The translations under genes and the position numbers were made by a program. Below, one piece after another: positions 32,153 through 43,850 of a stretch of DNA of 64,000 bases (the stretch's first letter is position 1; each line of letters starts with the position of its first letter). Source of the stretch: Nemertoderma westbladi (lineage: Eukaryota > Xenacoelomorpha > Nemertodermatida > Nemertodermatidae); contig JAUCBJ010007300.1 of NCBI GenBank assembly GCA_032718475.1, positions 1 through 64,000 of the forward strand, written 5' to 3'. The notes below the pieces were generated by a model, which had not been told where the DNA came from, made no database searches, and saw only the letters and a list, made by a program, of their open reading frames with translations.

Positions 32153-33125
32153 TATCCATGTTTCGAAACTCCAAACAGCGCTGTTCAAAAATTAATTTTT
32201 TCTAAAATTTTGTCCAACTCGTCCAGATAGGATGGTAGCATCGGACTATGTACCCCGTACAAACAATAGCTATTCTTTCGAATAGATGATACCTTATGCC
32301 CTTTATGATACTTGTACCTCCAACAAACTCCGTCAATTCGCTCCTTCCTCTTCACTAATTACATTTGTTCACTACAAATAGTGCAATTAGGGGCATCTTT
32401 CAATAAAAATGTTGTCTGACTTAAAATAGTCAACCAACAGTGTTAAACAGCTAGCTACTAGTTCTACAGTAGGTCCATATATACTGTAGTATTGAAAATA
32501 TTGATTGTCAACTAAGAATATGAGCCAGAAACACATTTAACATTTTTTTTAATTTTGGGACCCCTAAAGTTCAGTAGTACCATTTTAAGTACAATCTAGC
32601 AATATAATACAAATGAATAAATTTATTAATAAATAGTATAAAAAACAATAGCTACCATAAGAAATATCTACTACGGTTCTAGAACATTCACCAATTATAA
32701 AATAAAATAAAATAATGAAATATTACGAAAATTTGTTTGCCTCATTGCTTAATTTGTTTCCAAATTAACATGGTTAAAATCGGTAACATAGATAGCATAG
32801 ATAACACTGGTACCGTAGAAAATATAAATATTAAGTTAAATAAAGGTAGCGCTAAACTGAAAGTAAGTTAACCAGCAATGTAGGTGGGTAAAATACAAAT
32901 AAATATATGATTAAAATACAGTTGCTTTAAACTGAAAGTAAGTTAACCTAACCAATGTAAGTCAGACAATACAATTAAATATATGATTAAAATACAGTTG
33001 CATTAAACTGAAAGTAAGTTGAAATTAAATTAGCTGATGATTTCTTTGAACACGATAATTAAAATAACTATTTGTTGATCTACCAACACAAGATGCAAGT
33101 AAAACTTTGGAGAGTAGGCCTATAA
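32153..33125. repeat. AT-rich spacer with about 78-bp tandem repeat
   Basis: No gene seen. Between about 32855 and 33025 a unit beginning AAACTGAAAGTAAGTTAACC and including ATATATGATTAAAATACAGTTGC occurs twice plus a partial third copy. The piece 32547-32592 is an inverted match to 18785-18830. Confidence 0.55.
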
Positions 33126-34872
33126 TTAATTAATTGAGAGCAATTTGTTAAATCCTGAAAGTAGACGTAGTATGGCTGATGTTAGCGTTCCCCAGCCTAA
33201 GTTTGTCTCAAAATTAATGGAGATTAATGAAGATGGGATTCGTAATAGTATAGATATACAGTAGTATAGTAGTAGAGATAGTATTCGCTGTGAAAGCCAT
33301 ACTTGTAACTGGTAACAATTCGGTAGAGCGCGCCTTGGATTGGGTGCTTGATCACCAAGGGGTTTGGTTGCCTCAGCCACTGCGGCAGCACCCCCTTCGG
33401 TTATCGATGTAATTGGGAGATAGGATTGGGCTAAGGTATCCCGGCAGGATAAGTGACAAACGAGGCTACATCCTTGGTGCCAAGGGGCGACAGACAGACC
33501 GTCTGGTTTCCGGCCATCCTTGCAGAGGTCGCGGAGCTCGATGGTGGATGATATACCGGCAGATGACAGGGTGCGGTGGATCACATCGTTGGCCTCAGTG
33601 TGGCGGGAGTATTTACCACAGTTGTGGAGGCAGCTGAGACCATGAGTCCCGCTTGTGTCGACTACGGCATCACAGCCTTTACAAGAATGCTCGGCACAGA
33701 CTGGTGCGCCGAGACGGATGGCGGTGCCGATCCGGACCTGGTCGTCGCTAAGGAGCCCTAGGGAAGCGATGGGGAGCATCTGGAGCCAATCACACAGTGT
33801 TTAGCCTTAGAGGCGATGAGTCGGGCCTTCGCTTTGGGGGTGTTGGCAGAAGCTAGGAGGGAGTCGTAGGTTTTGGAGCACAGGGGAGCATCCCAGGCCT
33901 TTTGGACAGATGGGTTGGGAGGTGTGTCAGTGCCAGGAGATAGGAGCAATAGGGCCTTTGAGATGAGCGGGTTAGTCGAGTCGGAGATAGAGGGGGGCAG
34001 AAGGGCACAAAGCAGGGGACCGCATCCGAAGACGGAGGCCAAGAAGGCCGGCAGTGAGACGTCCCTCGTGCTACGCACGCCAAGCCCACCTGAAGCGATG
34101 GGGAGAGAGGCTTGAGACCAGGAAGAGTCGTCGAGCTGAATATTCAGCGTTGACTCAAGTACAGCTCTCATTGAAGAGTCGAAGTCGGGTAGAGATGGGG
34201 CAAGGAAGCAAGGGGAGCAACGCAGGATATACATTAGTTTGGGGATTGCGAAACAGTGGCGGAGCAGGTATAACGCGTCATGAGAGGAAAGGAGTTGGAG
34301 GCGATTGGTGAAAGTTACCAGTTCGGATGCTTTTTTTCTGGAGAATGGAATCCATAGCTGGTTCACCGAGCGGAGCACCCAGAAGGGAGGCATCGACGAG
34401 GTCGATACATTTGATTCCGGGAGTAATCGCATCGAATATGGCGGCGGTCTCAGGTTTCAGATTGGGGGGAAAGTTGGTGGAAAAAATCAACTCACATTTC
34501 GATGCTTTAATCTGGAGGCCGAGATTAGCAGCTTTGGAGATCACGGATCAAGGTTAGAGGCAACAACAGAGGGGGTCCCTCCAAGGGACCCATCGTCTAA
34601 GAACCAGACATTGAGGGGAGTTTCGACATTCTCGACAATTTCGTGGGTGTCAGAGCTGAAGAAAAGGTTGCCTAGAGGGTCACCCTGTTGGACTCCAACC
34701 TCCGAAGAAATGGTTGTGTCCTCATAGAAGAGGTGGGTGGGTTGCGAGTAAGCCTGCAAAGCGATGGGGTACAGGGGTGGGAGGTTCTGCAGGATTGAAT
34801 GGAGGACGGGCCCGCGATGAACGCTGTTGAAGGCGTTTTTGAAGTCAATTTTGACCATGATGGTTGGCTCAA
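33126..34872 (-). pseudogene. LINE C remnant: RT plus C-terminal restriction-like-endonuclease-type region
   Basis: Minus-strand non-LTR retrotransposon fragment in three or more frames. 34541-34858 has RT motifs (VKIDFKNAFNSVHR, GVQQGDPLG, and WFLDDGSLGG with the catalytic LDD box). 33758-34432 is the thumb/connection region (SLPIASGGLGVRS, PAFLAS). 33126-33779 contains GTHGLSC, a Cys/His cluster, and RKPDG ... W, which resembles the PD-(D/E)XK endonuclease region found after RT in R2-like and related LINEs. The 5' part is missing and the frames are broken. Confidence 0.72.
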
Positions 34873-35085
34873 CGGACTCCTGAAGAAATCTCCGGTTGGT
34901 TTTTTAATAATAAATTTTCACTTTTCAGATTTTTCAACCCAGTTTGGTCATATTCATAAAAAAAGTGTGATCAAGATTTAGCTGTAGTCGATTCCAAGTC
35001 AATGTCAATTAAAATTATAACCAAAGTAAGTATTTATAGTTAATAAAGTAAATAGTTAGTCGTGTTATTGAAGATTACTACTATA
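34873..35085. other. Short AT-rich spacer
   Basis: Nothing recognisable. Confidence 0.4.
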
Positions 35086-35460
35086 GGCCATGATACACCA
35101 CAGGAGCGGCAGCGGCGAGCCGCCGCGACAAGCGGCCACTTTTTAAAAATAGAACACATTATTTTCTATGGGTGATGATACACCAGAAATGGCTGCTGCC
35201 GCTCGCCGCTCCTATAGTGTTTTATACTAAAAGTCGCCGCTCACATCGGCCGCTCGCCGCAGCCGCCTGCCGCTGCCGCTCGCCGCTCCTGTGGTGTATC
35301 ATACTAAAAGTCGCCGCACACATCGGCCGCTCGCCGCAACCGCCCGCCGCTGCCGCTCGCCGCTCCTGTGGTGTATCATACTAAAAGTCGCCGCACACAT
35401 CGGCCGCTCGCCGCAACCGCCCGCCGCTGCCGCTCGCCGCTCCTGTGGTGTATCATGGCC
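35086..35460. mobile_element. 375-bp GC-rich MITE with perfect 25-bp terminal inverted repeats
   Basis: The ends are exact reverse complements (GGCCATGATACACCACAGG... at 35086-35110 and its complement at 35436-35460). Inside, a 77-bp unit (starting ACTAAAAGTCGCCG) is repeated three times between 35226 and 35456. Each unit carries the right-end TIR-like sequence, so internal copies could act as alternative ends. The GC-rich body contrasts strongly with the AT-rich flanks. No target-site duplication is obvious. Confidence 0.8.
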
Positions 35461-35509
35461 TTAATCGATCACAAATTACTTATATCTACTATTTTTCTAT
35501 CTCTTTTAG

Positions 35510-35637
35510 AATCGAGTGGAGAAACTGAAACCAGAGAAACAAATGGTGATTCTCCTATGCCGGAAGCGGAAGAAGCAACCGCTACCTCGCCACCATTGGT
35601 TGCCGAGTCGTTGGACTTCCAAGAGTTTCGTAATGAG
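35510..35637 (+). CDS. Possible host coding exon
   Basis: 128-bp open segment preceded by a good acceptor (pyrimidine-rich TCTATCTCTTTTAG, AG at 35508-35509) and followed by a good donor (GAG|GTGAGA, GT at 35638). The frame gives 42 residues rich in Glu, Thr, Pro and Ser, ending in the more ordinary SLDFQEFRNE. The codons read like disordered protein sequence, not repeat. No neighbouring exon is identified and the MITE sits immediately upstream, in what would be the intron. Confidence 0.42.
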
Positions 35638-36390
35638 GTGAGACCCGTTAGGATCAACTGTCTATAATTTAGTACTGATTGACTGTAGTTTAGTACCGAC
35701 TAACTACAGTTTAGTACCGACTAACGGTAGATCAATGTTCTACTGTAGAATATAGCAACTTTTTTTTTTTTTAAATAGCTATTAAATTAAAAAAGATTAT
35801 TTTTAAATAAATTTCTGAATACATTTAAATAATATTGATTGTAGAGTTTTTGTATGCCGATGTAACTAATTAGTTTATTTATCCATTGGGTATTGGCTTT
35901 TGTTGGCCTTTAATATCTCATGGAATCTGTTCAATTTTAATTTTTTATCTGTCGCCTCCACATGTATACTGCCAGTTTTTCGGATAATTTATCTTCATAG
36001 TTCATGCACTCCCACACCAAGCTCTGGCGTCGTATATTTTCCTAATTTTTCTCTTTACCTGTCTTTTATTTACCTTAATTTGACTTTTGTGCATTTCTGC
36101 ACCCCAAACATTTTTTTTATAATTTTTTTAATTGCTAGAAATTTTATATTTGGATAATAACTAGCTATATGTTCTAGAACAATTGTATTTTTTATTTTTA
36201 TTTATGTTCTAGAATAGTGTATATTATTTATATTTTATTCTAGAACTCTACAATGTTGCCATGGTAACAATATGTTATAAAATGTAGTTCTATATACGGA
36301 AATGTACCTAATAATGTTCCTACATATATTTGTATTGCTAATTTAAAATAGGCCATATATATACAATATATTTATTATTGTTATTAGTAG
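35638..36390. other. AT-rich spacer
   Basis: No gene supported. Small duplications of a TTTAGTACCGACTAAC-type unit lie at about 35665-35725. Confidence 0.45.
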
Positions 36391-36720
36391 TAGGGTCTTG
36401 GCCGGCTTTGCGACAGTTTGACCTCACTGACTGGCGCCAGACTGTCTGGGTGACACCCAATGACACCTATGGGTGTCATTGGGTGTCATTGGCGCCAGAC
36501 TGTCTGTCTGATTAGGCTAATTAGACCCTAATTGATAGGTTTCATCAATTAATTAGTACAATTAAACCCTAATACAGTAGTTGTCTTACGACTCCTAATT
36601 AGGGTTTAATTGATTATCCTAATTAATCAATCCGATACGTAATGGTGTCAGTGTGGTCCAACTGTGGTCTAGAGGGCCAAGAGGGTGTCATATGTGACAC
36701 CGCGGCTCTTTTTTTCATTA
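36391..36720. repeat. Cluster of inverted and direct short repeats
   Basis: A near-perfect hairpin (arms GACACCCAATGACACC and complement, 3-base loop) lies at about 36451-36487. It is flanked by two copies of TGGCGCCAGACTGTCTG. Further inverted AT-rich pairs (TAGACCCTAATTGATAGG / CCTAATTAGGGTTTAATTGA types) follow to about 36640. It is probably a small non-autonomous element, but its ends are not resolved. Confidence 0.5.
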
Positions 36721-37863
36721 ATACTTATTTATTTGTATTTAATTTTAATTAATTATTTGTATTTAGTTTTACTTTATTTATTTGTATTTAATTTTAAATT
36801 AATTATTCATTTGTACTTTATTTTAAATTAATTAATTGTATTACTTTTACTTTATACATTGATTTCTATTTTTAGATTAATTAGTTTTTATATTACTTAC
36901 CGCCGCTAATGACATCATTATTGGAAGCATCTAACCATAGACTTGCAGCCTTATTTAGCCCCAGGGTATACAGCTCCCTTACTGGTAACTATTTTGGAGT
37001 TAATGTTAGCGAAGGGCCTAAACTTAAGACAAGCTATCGCCTAGGTTACCAGTTACTCATGAATGAGCAATTTATCGGGGCCCCTCTTAAAATTCTTTGT
37101 GATGCGTCAGGATTGCCTCATTTAAGGAAGCCGCATCCCTATCGATAATCTAATTATGGTATCGCTAATCATTTTCAGTATACTGTATAATTAAATAGGG
37201 CCCTCTTTTAATACATAAGTTTATATAATATCAGTTTATCTTCAATTTAATTTGTTTTTATTTACAACCCTAATTGTTCTACTGTATTATAATTTATGTT
37301 TTATAATAACAAGCTATATCCGGTTAATCTGTATTAATTTTCTTTGTACTGAGGTTATCGAAGGCGCTGTTTCCAATGGTCCTATTCTCAAAACGATCTA
37401 ACCTACTGTATAATTAATTACTTAAGACTGCGAGGTATGCGTAATTAACAATTCTCGTTTACCATATTGCTTAAGAGTTCTGAGGGGCGAGCCATGTTTG
37501 AGACTTATTTAGATATATTATTACTTAATTTTGACCCCCCCAGTCGGTATCTATTACAATATGGGCTATATCTTTTGCAGAGTCACATAGTAGTCTGAAG
37601 TTCCTCAGTCTGCCGCTAGAGGGCGAAATGTCTCAAAGTGAAAACCATATAGTAACCATGAATTGGTTACTAGGCAGTAATACTGCATTTTGCAAAGTTA
37701 GGCCTATTGCTGACCGAACGAAAACTGCCCTGGTTCATGCAGAGATCGAACCCATGACATACGGGAGATGTGAATTCAACGCAACCACTACACCAAGATG
37801 GAAAAGTAACCTTCGAAATTGTTCGTTGTCGTTCGAATTTGTAAGACTCTCATTTAAGAAATG
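36721..37863. other. Spacer with two short unrecognised frames
   Basis: Plus-strand frames 36909-37148 (79 codons) and 37628-37864 (78 codons) have no recognised motif and no splice or context support; I do not call them genes. CCGCTAGAGGGCGA at about 37612-37625 resembles the CTCF core. Confidence 0.4.
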
Positions 37864-40251
37864 ACACAGACTATGCCTCACTGAGGCACAGACTATGCCT
37901 CATTGAGGCACTGAGGCATAGACTATGCCTCACTGAGGCACTGAGGCATAGACTATGACTCACTGAGGCATAGACTATGACTCACTGAGGCATAGACTAT
38001 GCCTCACTGAGGCACTGAGGCATAGACTATGACTCACTGAGGCATAGACTATGCCTCACTGAGGCACTGAGGCATAGACTATGCCTCACTGAGGCATAGA
38101 CTATGACTCACTGAGGCACTGAGGCATAGACTATGCCTCACTGAGGCACATACAATGCCTCACTGAGGCACAGACTATGCCTCACTGAGGCATAGACTAT
38201 GCCTCACTGAGGCACAGACAATGCCTCACTGAGGCACGGACTATGCCTCACTGAGGCATAGACTATGCCTCACTGAGGCACTGAGGCACTGAGGCACTGA
38301 GGCACTGAGGCATAGACTATGCCTCACTGAGGCACTGAGGCATAGACTATGACTCACTGAGGCATAGACTATGCCTCACTGAGGCACTGAGGCATAGACC
38401 ATGACTCACTGAGGCACTGAGGCATAGACCATGACTCACTGGTGCATAGACTATGCCTCACTGAGGCACTGAGGCATAGACTATGCCTCACTGAGGCATA
38501 GACTATGCCTCACTGAGGCACTGAGGCATAGACTATGCCTCACTGAGGCATAGACTATGCCTCACTGAGGCACTGAGGCATAGACTATGCCTCACTGAGG
38601 CACTGAGGCATAGACTATGCCTCACTGAGGCACTGAGGCATAGACTATGCCTCACTGAGGCACAGTCAATGCCCCATTGAGGCACAGACTATGCCTCAGT
38701 GAGTCATAGTCTATGCCTCACTGAGGCACTGATGCATAGACTATGCCTCACTGAGGCATAGTCTATGCCTCACTGAGGCACTGAGGCATAGACTATGCCT
38801 CACTGAGGCATAGACTATGCCTCACTGAGGCATAGACTATGCCTCACTGAGGCACAGACTATGCCTCACTGAGGCATAGACTATGCCTCACTGAGGCACT
38901 GAGGCATAGAATATGCCTCACTGAGGCATAGACTATGACTCACTGAGGCACTGAGGCATAGACTATGCCTCACTGAGGCACAGACAATGCCTCACTGAGG
39001 CACAGACTATGCCTCACTGAGGCATAGACTATGCCTCACTGAGGCATAGACTATGCCTCACTGAGGCACAGACAATGCCTCACTGAGGAACAGACAATGC
39101 CTCACTGAGGCACAGACTATGCCTCACTGAGGCATAGACTATGCCTCATTGAGGCACTGAGGCACTGAGGCATAGATTATGACTCACTGAGGCATAGACT
39201 ATGACTCACTGAGGCACAGACTATGCCTCACTGAGGCATAGACTATGCCTCACTGAGGCACTGAGGCCCTGAGGCATAGACTATGCCTCACTGAGGCATA
39301 GACTATGACTCACTGAGGCACTGAGGCATAGACCATGACTCACTGAGGCACTGAGGCATAGACCATGACTCACTGGTGCATAGACTATGCCTCACTGAGG
39401 CACTGATGCATAGACTATGCCTCACTGAGGCATAGACTATGACTCACTGAGGCACTGAGGCATAGACCATGACTCACTGAGGCACTGAGGCATAGACCAT
39501 GACTCACTGGTGCATAGACTATGCCTCACTGAGGCACTGATGCATAGACTATGACTCACTGAGGCACTGAGGCATAGACTATGCCTCACTGAGGCACAGA
39601 CAATGCCTCACTGAGGCACAGACTATGCATCACTGAGGCATAGACTATGCCTCACTGAGGCACAGACAATGCCTCACTGAGGAACAGACAATGCCTCACT
39701 GAGGCACAGACTATGCCTCACTGAGGCATAGACTATGCCTCATTGAGGCACTGAGGCACTGAGGCATAGACTATGACTCACTGAGGCATAGACTATGACT
39801 CACTGAGGCACAGACTATGCCTCAGTGAGGCATAGACTATGCCTCACTGAGGCACTGAGGCCCTGAGGCATAGACTATGCCTCACTGAGGCATAGACTAT
39901 GACTCACTGAGGCATAGACTATGACTCACTGAGGCATAGACTATGCCTCACTTAGGCATAGACTATGCCTCACTGAGGCATAGACTATGCCTCAATGAGG
40001 CACTGAGGCATAGACTATGACTCACTGAGGCATAGACTATGCTTCACTGAGGCACTGAGGCACTGAGGCATAGACTATGACTCACTGAGGCATAGAATGT
40101 GCTTCACTGAGGCACTGAGGCATAGACCATGACTCACTGAGGCATAGACTATGCCTCACTGAGGCATAGACTATGACTCACTGAGGCACTGAGGCATAAA
40201 CTATGCTTCACTGAGGCACAGACTATGCCTCACTGAGGCATAGACTATGCC
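37864..40251. repeat. 2.4-kb palindromic satellite array
   Basis: Tandem array of a roughly 22-30-bp unit such as CATAGACTATGCCTCACTGA followed by GGCA. Two palindromes alternate: CATAG-A-CTATG and TGCCTCA-C-TGAGGCA. Short CTGAGGCA insertions vary the unit length, and variants with GACTCA in place of GCCTCA are frequent. Rare variants (GAGGAAC at 39085 and 39679; GGCCCT at 39265 and 39859) recur exactly 594 bp apart, showing a higher-order duplication of about 594 bp. ORFs within it are meaningless. Confidence 0.95.
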
Positions 40252-40314
40252 TGTTGTTTCACTCTAGCATACTTGAGGCCGTTAGGTCCGCTGTTAGAGA
40301 TAGAATATATGTAA

Positions 40315-40487
40315 CTTAAGACTGCCCGTTCAATAGAAGCGGATTAGGTGGGACTGTGAGTGTCAGGGGCTAGTGACTGAGCTGGTTAGCGCTACTGATG
40401 AGGCCTGTTAGGCCGAAACGTACGTATAGCGCTGGTTCAACCCCCGGTGACGCGCTCTCATTTTTTCCACTTCTGAACAAACCCATT
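40315..40487 (+). repeat. tRNA-derived SINE, copy 1
   Basis: Contains A-box-like GTGACTGAGCTGGTTAGCG and a B-box match GGTTCAACCCC, spaced as in a tRNA gene. It begins CTTAAGACTGCCCGTTCAAT and ends after TTCCACTTCTGAACAAAC. The tRNA cloverleaf is not intact, so it is a SINE, not a tRNA gene. A second copy lies at 41281-41452. Confidence 0.78.
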
Positions 40488-41090
40488 ATGTTCTGTTACC
40501 TGGGAATATGGATCCGGAAGTCAGGTGAGGACCTTCGAATACGTATGGGAAAGGCATGGGCAGCCTTGAATAGGCTTTCCAGGATTTGGAAGTCACAGAG
40601 AATTAATCGGACACTTAAGGTCCTATTATTTTAGAGCAGCAGTAGTTCCAGTACTCCTCTATGGGAGTCCATGCTGGGCTCTAACTGCTGAGGACACCAA
40701 ATCTCTGGATGGCACATTCACAAGAATGCTACGCCGGGTTTATTGTGTCAAGTACAATGCACACATCTCCAACCAGACACTATATAACATTGGAGGTGTC
40801 TCATTGGTTCCCCCAAGCTTGACACTAGAACAAAATCGCAATTTGCAGGACATTGCTTTCGCCGTGCGGACCAGCCAGTGCATAATCTTGTACTTTGGCA
40901 GCCTCATGGAGTGAATAAGCATGGTGGACAGCCCATGACTTTCTTGAGGACACTGGCCTTGAAGATGCGGATGATCTAGCAAATGTCATGGGTGATAGGG
41001 AGTTGTGGCGGTGCAATTTTGTCGATAAGCCGGCACAGCATTCTTAAAAATGCAGCTGCAATGCAGCATGCCGATCCTAGTAGGGGTGGG
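40488..41090 (+). pseudogene. LINE B 3'-end fragment between the SINE copies
   Basis: Plus-strand match to the 3' third of LINE B (see 47702-51448): YLGIWIRKSGEDLRIR, RAAVVPVLLYGSPCWALT-type sequence, and the C-terminal H/C tail, ending at a TAG-type tail near 41083. There are several frameshifts. It starts within the codon for the post-RT region and lacks RT and endonuclease. Confidence 0.82.
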
Positions 41091-41280
41091 GGGCGTGTCA
41101 TTGAAATACGACACTATATTCTGGGACATGGTGTTTCTTTGTGCAAATTTCAATGAAATTAATTCAATAAATTTAATCAATAACAGTGGAATATGCACCA
41201 ATTGCAATAAACCGGCACTGTATGAGGACTTATTAGGCCTACTCGTATCATGGCGTTCTATACTAATAAATTGGAGATTT

Positions 41281-41452
41281 CTTAAGACTGCCCGTTCAAT
41301 AGAAGTGGATTAGGTGGGAGTGTGAGTGTCAGGGGCTAGTGGCTGAGCTGGTTAGCGTTACTGGTGAGGCCTGATAGGCTGAAACGTACGTATAGCGCTG
41401 GTTCAACCCCCGGTGACGCGCTTTCGAAATTTTTCCACTTCTGAACAAAACC
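41281..41452 (+). repeat. tRNA-derived SINE, copy 2
   Basis: Same structure as 40315-40487 with scattered substitutions: A box GTGGCTGAGCTGG, B box GGTTCAACCCC, same start CTTAAGACTGCC and same 3' tail TTCCACTTCTGAACAAAACC. Confidence 0.78.
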
Positions 41453-42307
41453 ATAATATTACACCTTTAATTACAGTTGCAACAGCTCATCTTCAATTTA
41501 CTATTATAGACAGAAGTTGAGATAGACGTTTTTGGTAAAAATAGAACTCCTTCGGAGTTCATAATTACGTCTTAAGACTTGGCTAGAAAGATGCGCCTCG
41601 TTTTTCTGATTCCAAATATACGTATATGTCATTTTTCGAAAAAAATTTACTTAGGCGGTTTTGGCATGTAAGGGCCGAACTAGCCATATATTTAGAAGTA
41701 ATAAGGGATTTTAATAAAACACGTTGTGGGGTCTTCGAGCAGCACGTGTTCAAATGTTCAATGACTGAGCAGCGACTAATTAACAAATTTATGAGAGATT
41801 CATTGACCAGCTACCGACAGACCAATATTGTGACATATATTTTAGTTTAATGTTTGATTCAATTAGAGGCACAAATTAAAAAGGCTACAAATATATAGGG
41901 GTGAATAATTAAATTAGTCACCCATTTAGGCCTAAAAGGTAGCCAAATATAAGTTGCAATCTATATAAATTTTTAAATTCAGTAGTGTGGGTGTGTTGTG
42001 TATTGATTCCGTAGATTTCATGTTGAAATAGCGTTCATTAATTTAATTTCTATTTAATGATTCATGCATACTATTACACACATTAAATTAGTTCGCGTGT
42101 GTTAAGTGTGTAAGATTTGATTGTTTCGTCACGAACCCATTAGGGCACAGAAACTGACGGATTCTTCGCGTATTTCGCAAACGTCGCAAACTTCGGGAAT
42201 TTGTTCTACAATTTTGACTCCTTAAGCAAAAGGGTCCCGAATGAGTTTTTTAACCTTTATTTTTTGTGATTTTGAGTGCTTTTTTTATACTAGTGAATAT
42301 TACGCTG
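41453..42307. other. AT-rich spacer
   Basis: No gene supported; frames at 41583-41850 on both strands overlap and have no recognised motif. The stretch 42213-42302 is repeated directly at 42667-42761, inside the following element. Confidence 0.45.
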
Positions 42308-43081
42308 ATGGCGAGCCATCAGCGAACTGATATAATTATACTATGGCCGTTTCTCAAAAGTCTGTGTGTGACGTGTGTGTAGGGGTGTGTGTGTGTGTGT
42401 GTGTGTGTCGGTAGCCATAAATGTCGGAAGCCATAATCGAAGTTAATATCTTCAGCTAAATTGTACGGTTGAATCGAATTATTTCGATTCTTCTATCGGT
42501 AATTAATTATTTAGGGGGGTAACATTTATCCCATCTGGTATAAAATTAACATGGGTAGATTCGCCGTGTCCCATTCTATCAAAGTCTTTACTTTATACTC
42601 GAGATTAATGTCAAGTTTTATAGTTATTATATATTTATAGTTATAGTATTTATAGTTTTATAGTTACAATTTTGACTCCTTAAGCAAAAGGGTCCCGAAT
42701 GAGTTTTTTTAACCTTTATTTTTTGTGATTTTGAGTGCTTTTTTTATACTAGTGAATATTCTAGAACCTAGGTTAGTAGATTTTTAATGGTATATAGCTA
42801 GTATTTTTTACTAGCTAGTAATTTTTGGAAATTATTTTGGTCATTAATATATTCTTCAACAGTTTAACCTGAAATATCATGGACTTTCACATTTTTTATA
42901 ATTTCAAAAAATACTAGCTAGCAAAAAATCACTAGCTATCATAAAAAACATATCTACTAATGTTGTAGAACTTTCACCAATACCAAAAAAATTAAAAAGC
43001 TCTAAAAAAGGATTGGTGAAAAATGGCTGGGGTGTCGACAGGGCGAAGTAGGGACCGTGTTGCTTAACCCCTTAGAGCCTA

Positions 43082-43134
43082 TGACGTCCACTGCACGTCA
43101 CAATGGACAGCACGAAGACGTGCAGTGGACGTCA
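43082..43134. repeat. Perfect 18-bp hairpin next to a piggyBac-like end
   Basis: TGACGTCCACTGCACGTC and its exact complement are separated by 17 bases. Just before it is TTAACCCCTTAGAGCC (about 43064-43079), which looks like a piggyBac TTAA target plus terminal CCC. No matching opposite end is found. Confidence 0.7.
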
Positions 43135-43304
43135 TGCTGGAATACATGTTTTATTGGAAGGCTCTTGGAGTAGGTATACTGGTGGATAGTATTAATGACA
43201 TTTATTGCTCTTCGTGGCAAAAAATCCATTCTGTACTGTAGATAGGCTGTATTGTAGACTGTATTATTAGTGTTAGGTATATGGCGTAATGCCAACCACA
43301 GTAC

Positions 43305-43850
43305 AGTAGTTCAGACTGACAGAGAGACCGACAGACAGACAGACTAGATTTATGTAAACGTGTAAACTGACATCAGAAATGAAATCAGCAACCCTTAAAC
43401 CCCCATAGCGAGAATGTTGGTTAGTTAGTATACTTTCTTAAGTTTTCACAGACTGACTGACAGAAAGACCGACAGCCAGACAGACTAGATTTTTTTTAAA
43501 CGTGACAACTGACATCTGAAATAAACTTAGCACCCATTAAAACCCCCATAACAAGAATGTTAGTTAGTTTGTATTCTTTTTTAAGTTTTGACAGACTGAC
43601 TGACTGACAGAAAGACCGACAAACAGACAGTCTAGATTTATATAAACCTGAAAACTGACATCAGAAATGAAATCAGCACCCCTTAAAACCCCCATAGCGA
43701 GAATGTTAGTTAATTTGAATTCTCTTTTATGTTTTGACAGACTGACTGACAGAATGACCGACAGACAGACAGACTAGATTTATGTAAACGTGAAAACTGA
43801 CATCAGAAATGTAATCAGCACTCCTTAAAACCCCCATAGTGAGAATGTTA
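43305..43850. repeat. Tandem repeat, about 143-bp unit, four copies
   Basis: Each unit contains a GACAGACTGACTGACAG-type run, then CAGACAGACTAGATTTATGT, AACTGACATCAGAAATGAAA and AACCCCCATAGCGAGAATGT. Copies differ by point changes and small indels. Confidence 0.82.

Noticed and set aside
36909-37864. Two short plus-strand ORFs as genes
   Set aside because: No motif, no splice or promoter support, and length within chance for this composition.
37864-40251. CRISPR-like regular repeat array
   Set aside because: There are no unique spacers, unit length varies, and the context is an animal genome; it is satellite DNA.
40370-40450. Functional tRNA gene
   Set aside because: A and B boxes are present but the cloverleaf stems do not pair and a second copy with the same tail exists, so it is a SINE.
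41583-41850. Overlapping ORFs on both strands
   Set aside because: Neither shows recognisable protein features; at most one could be real and nothing favours either.
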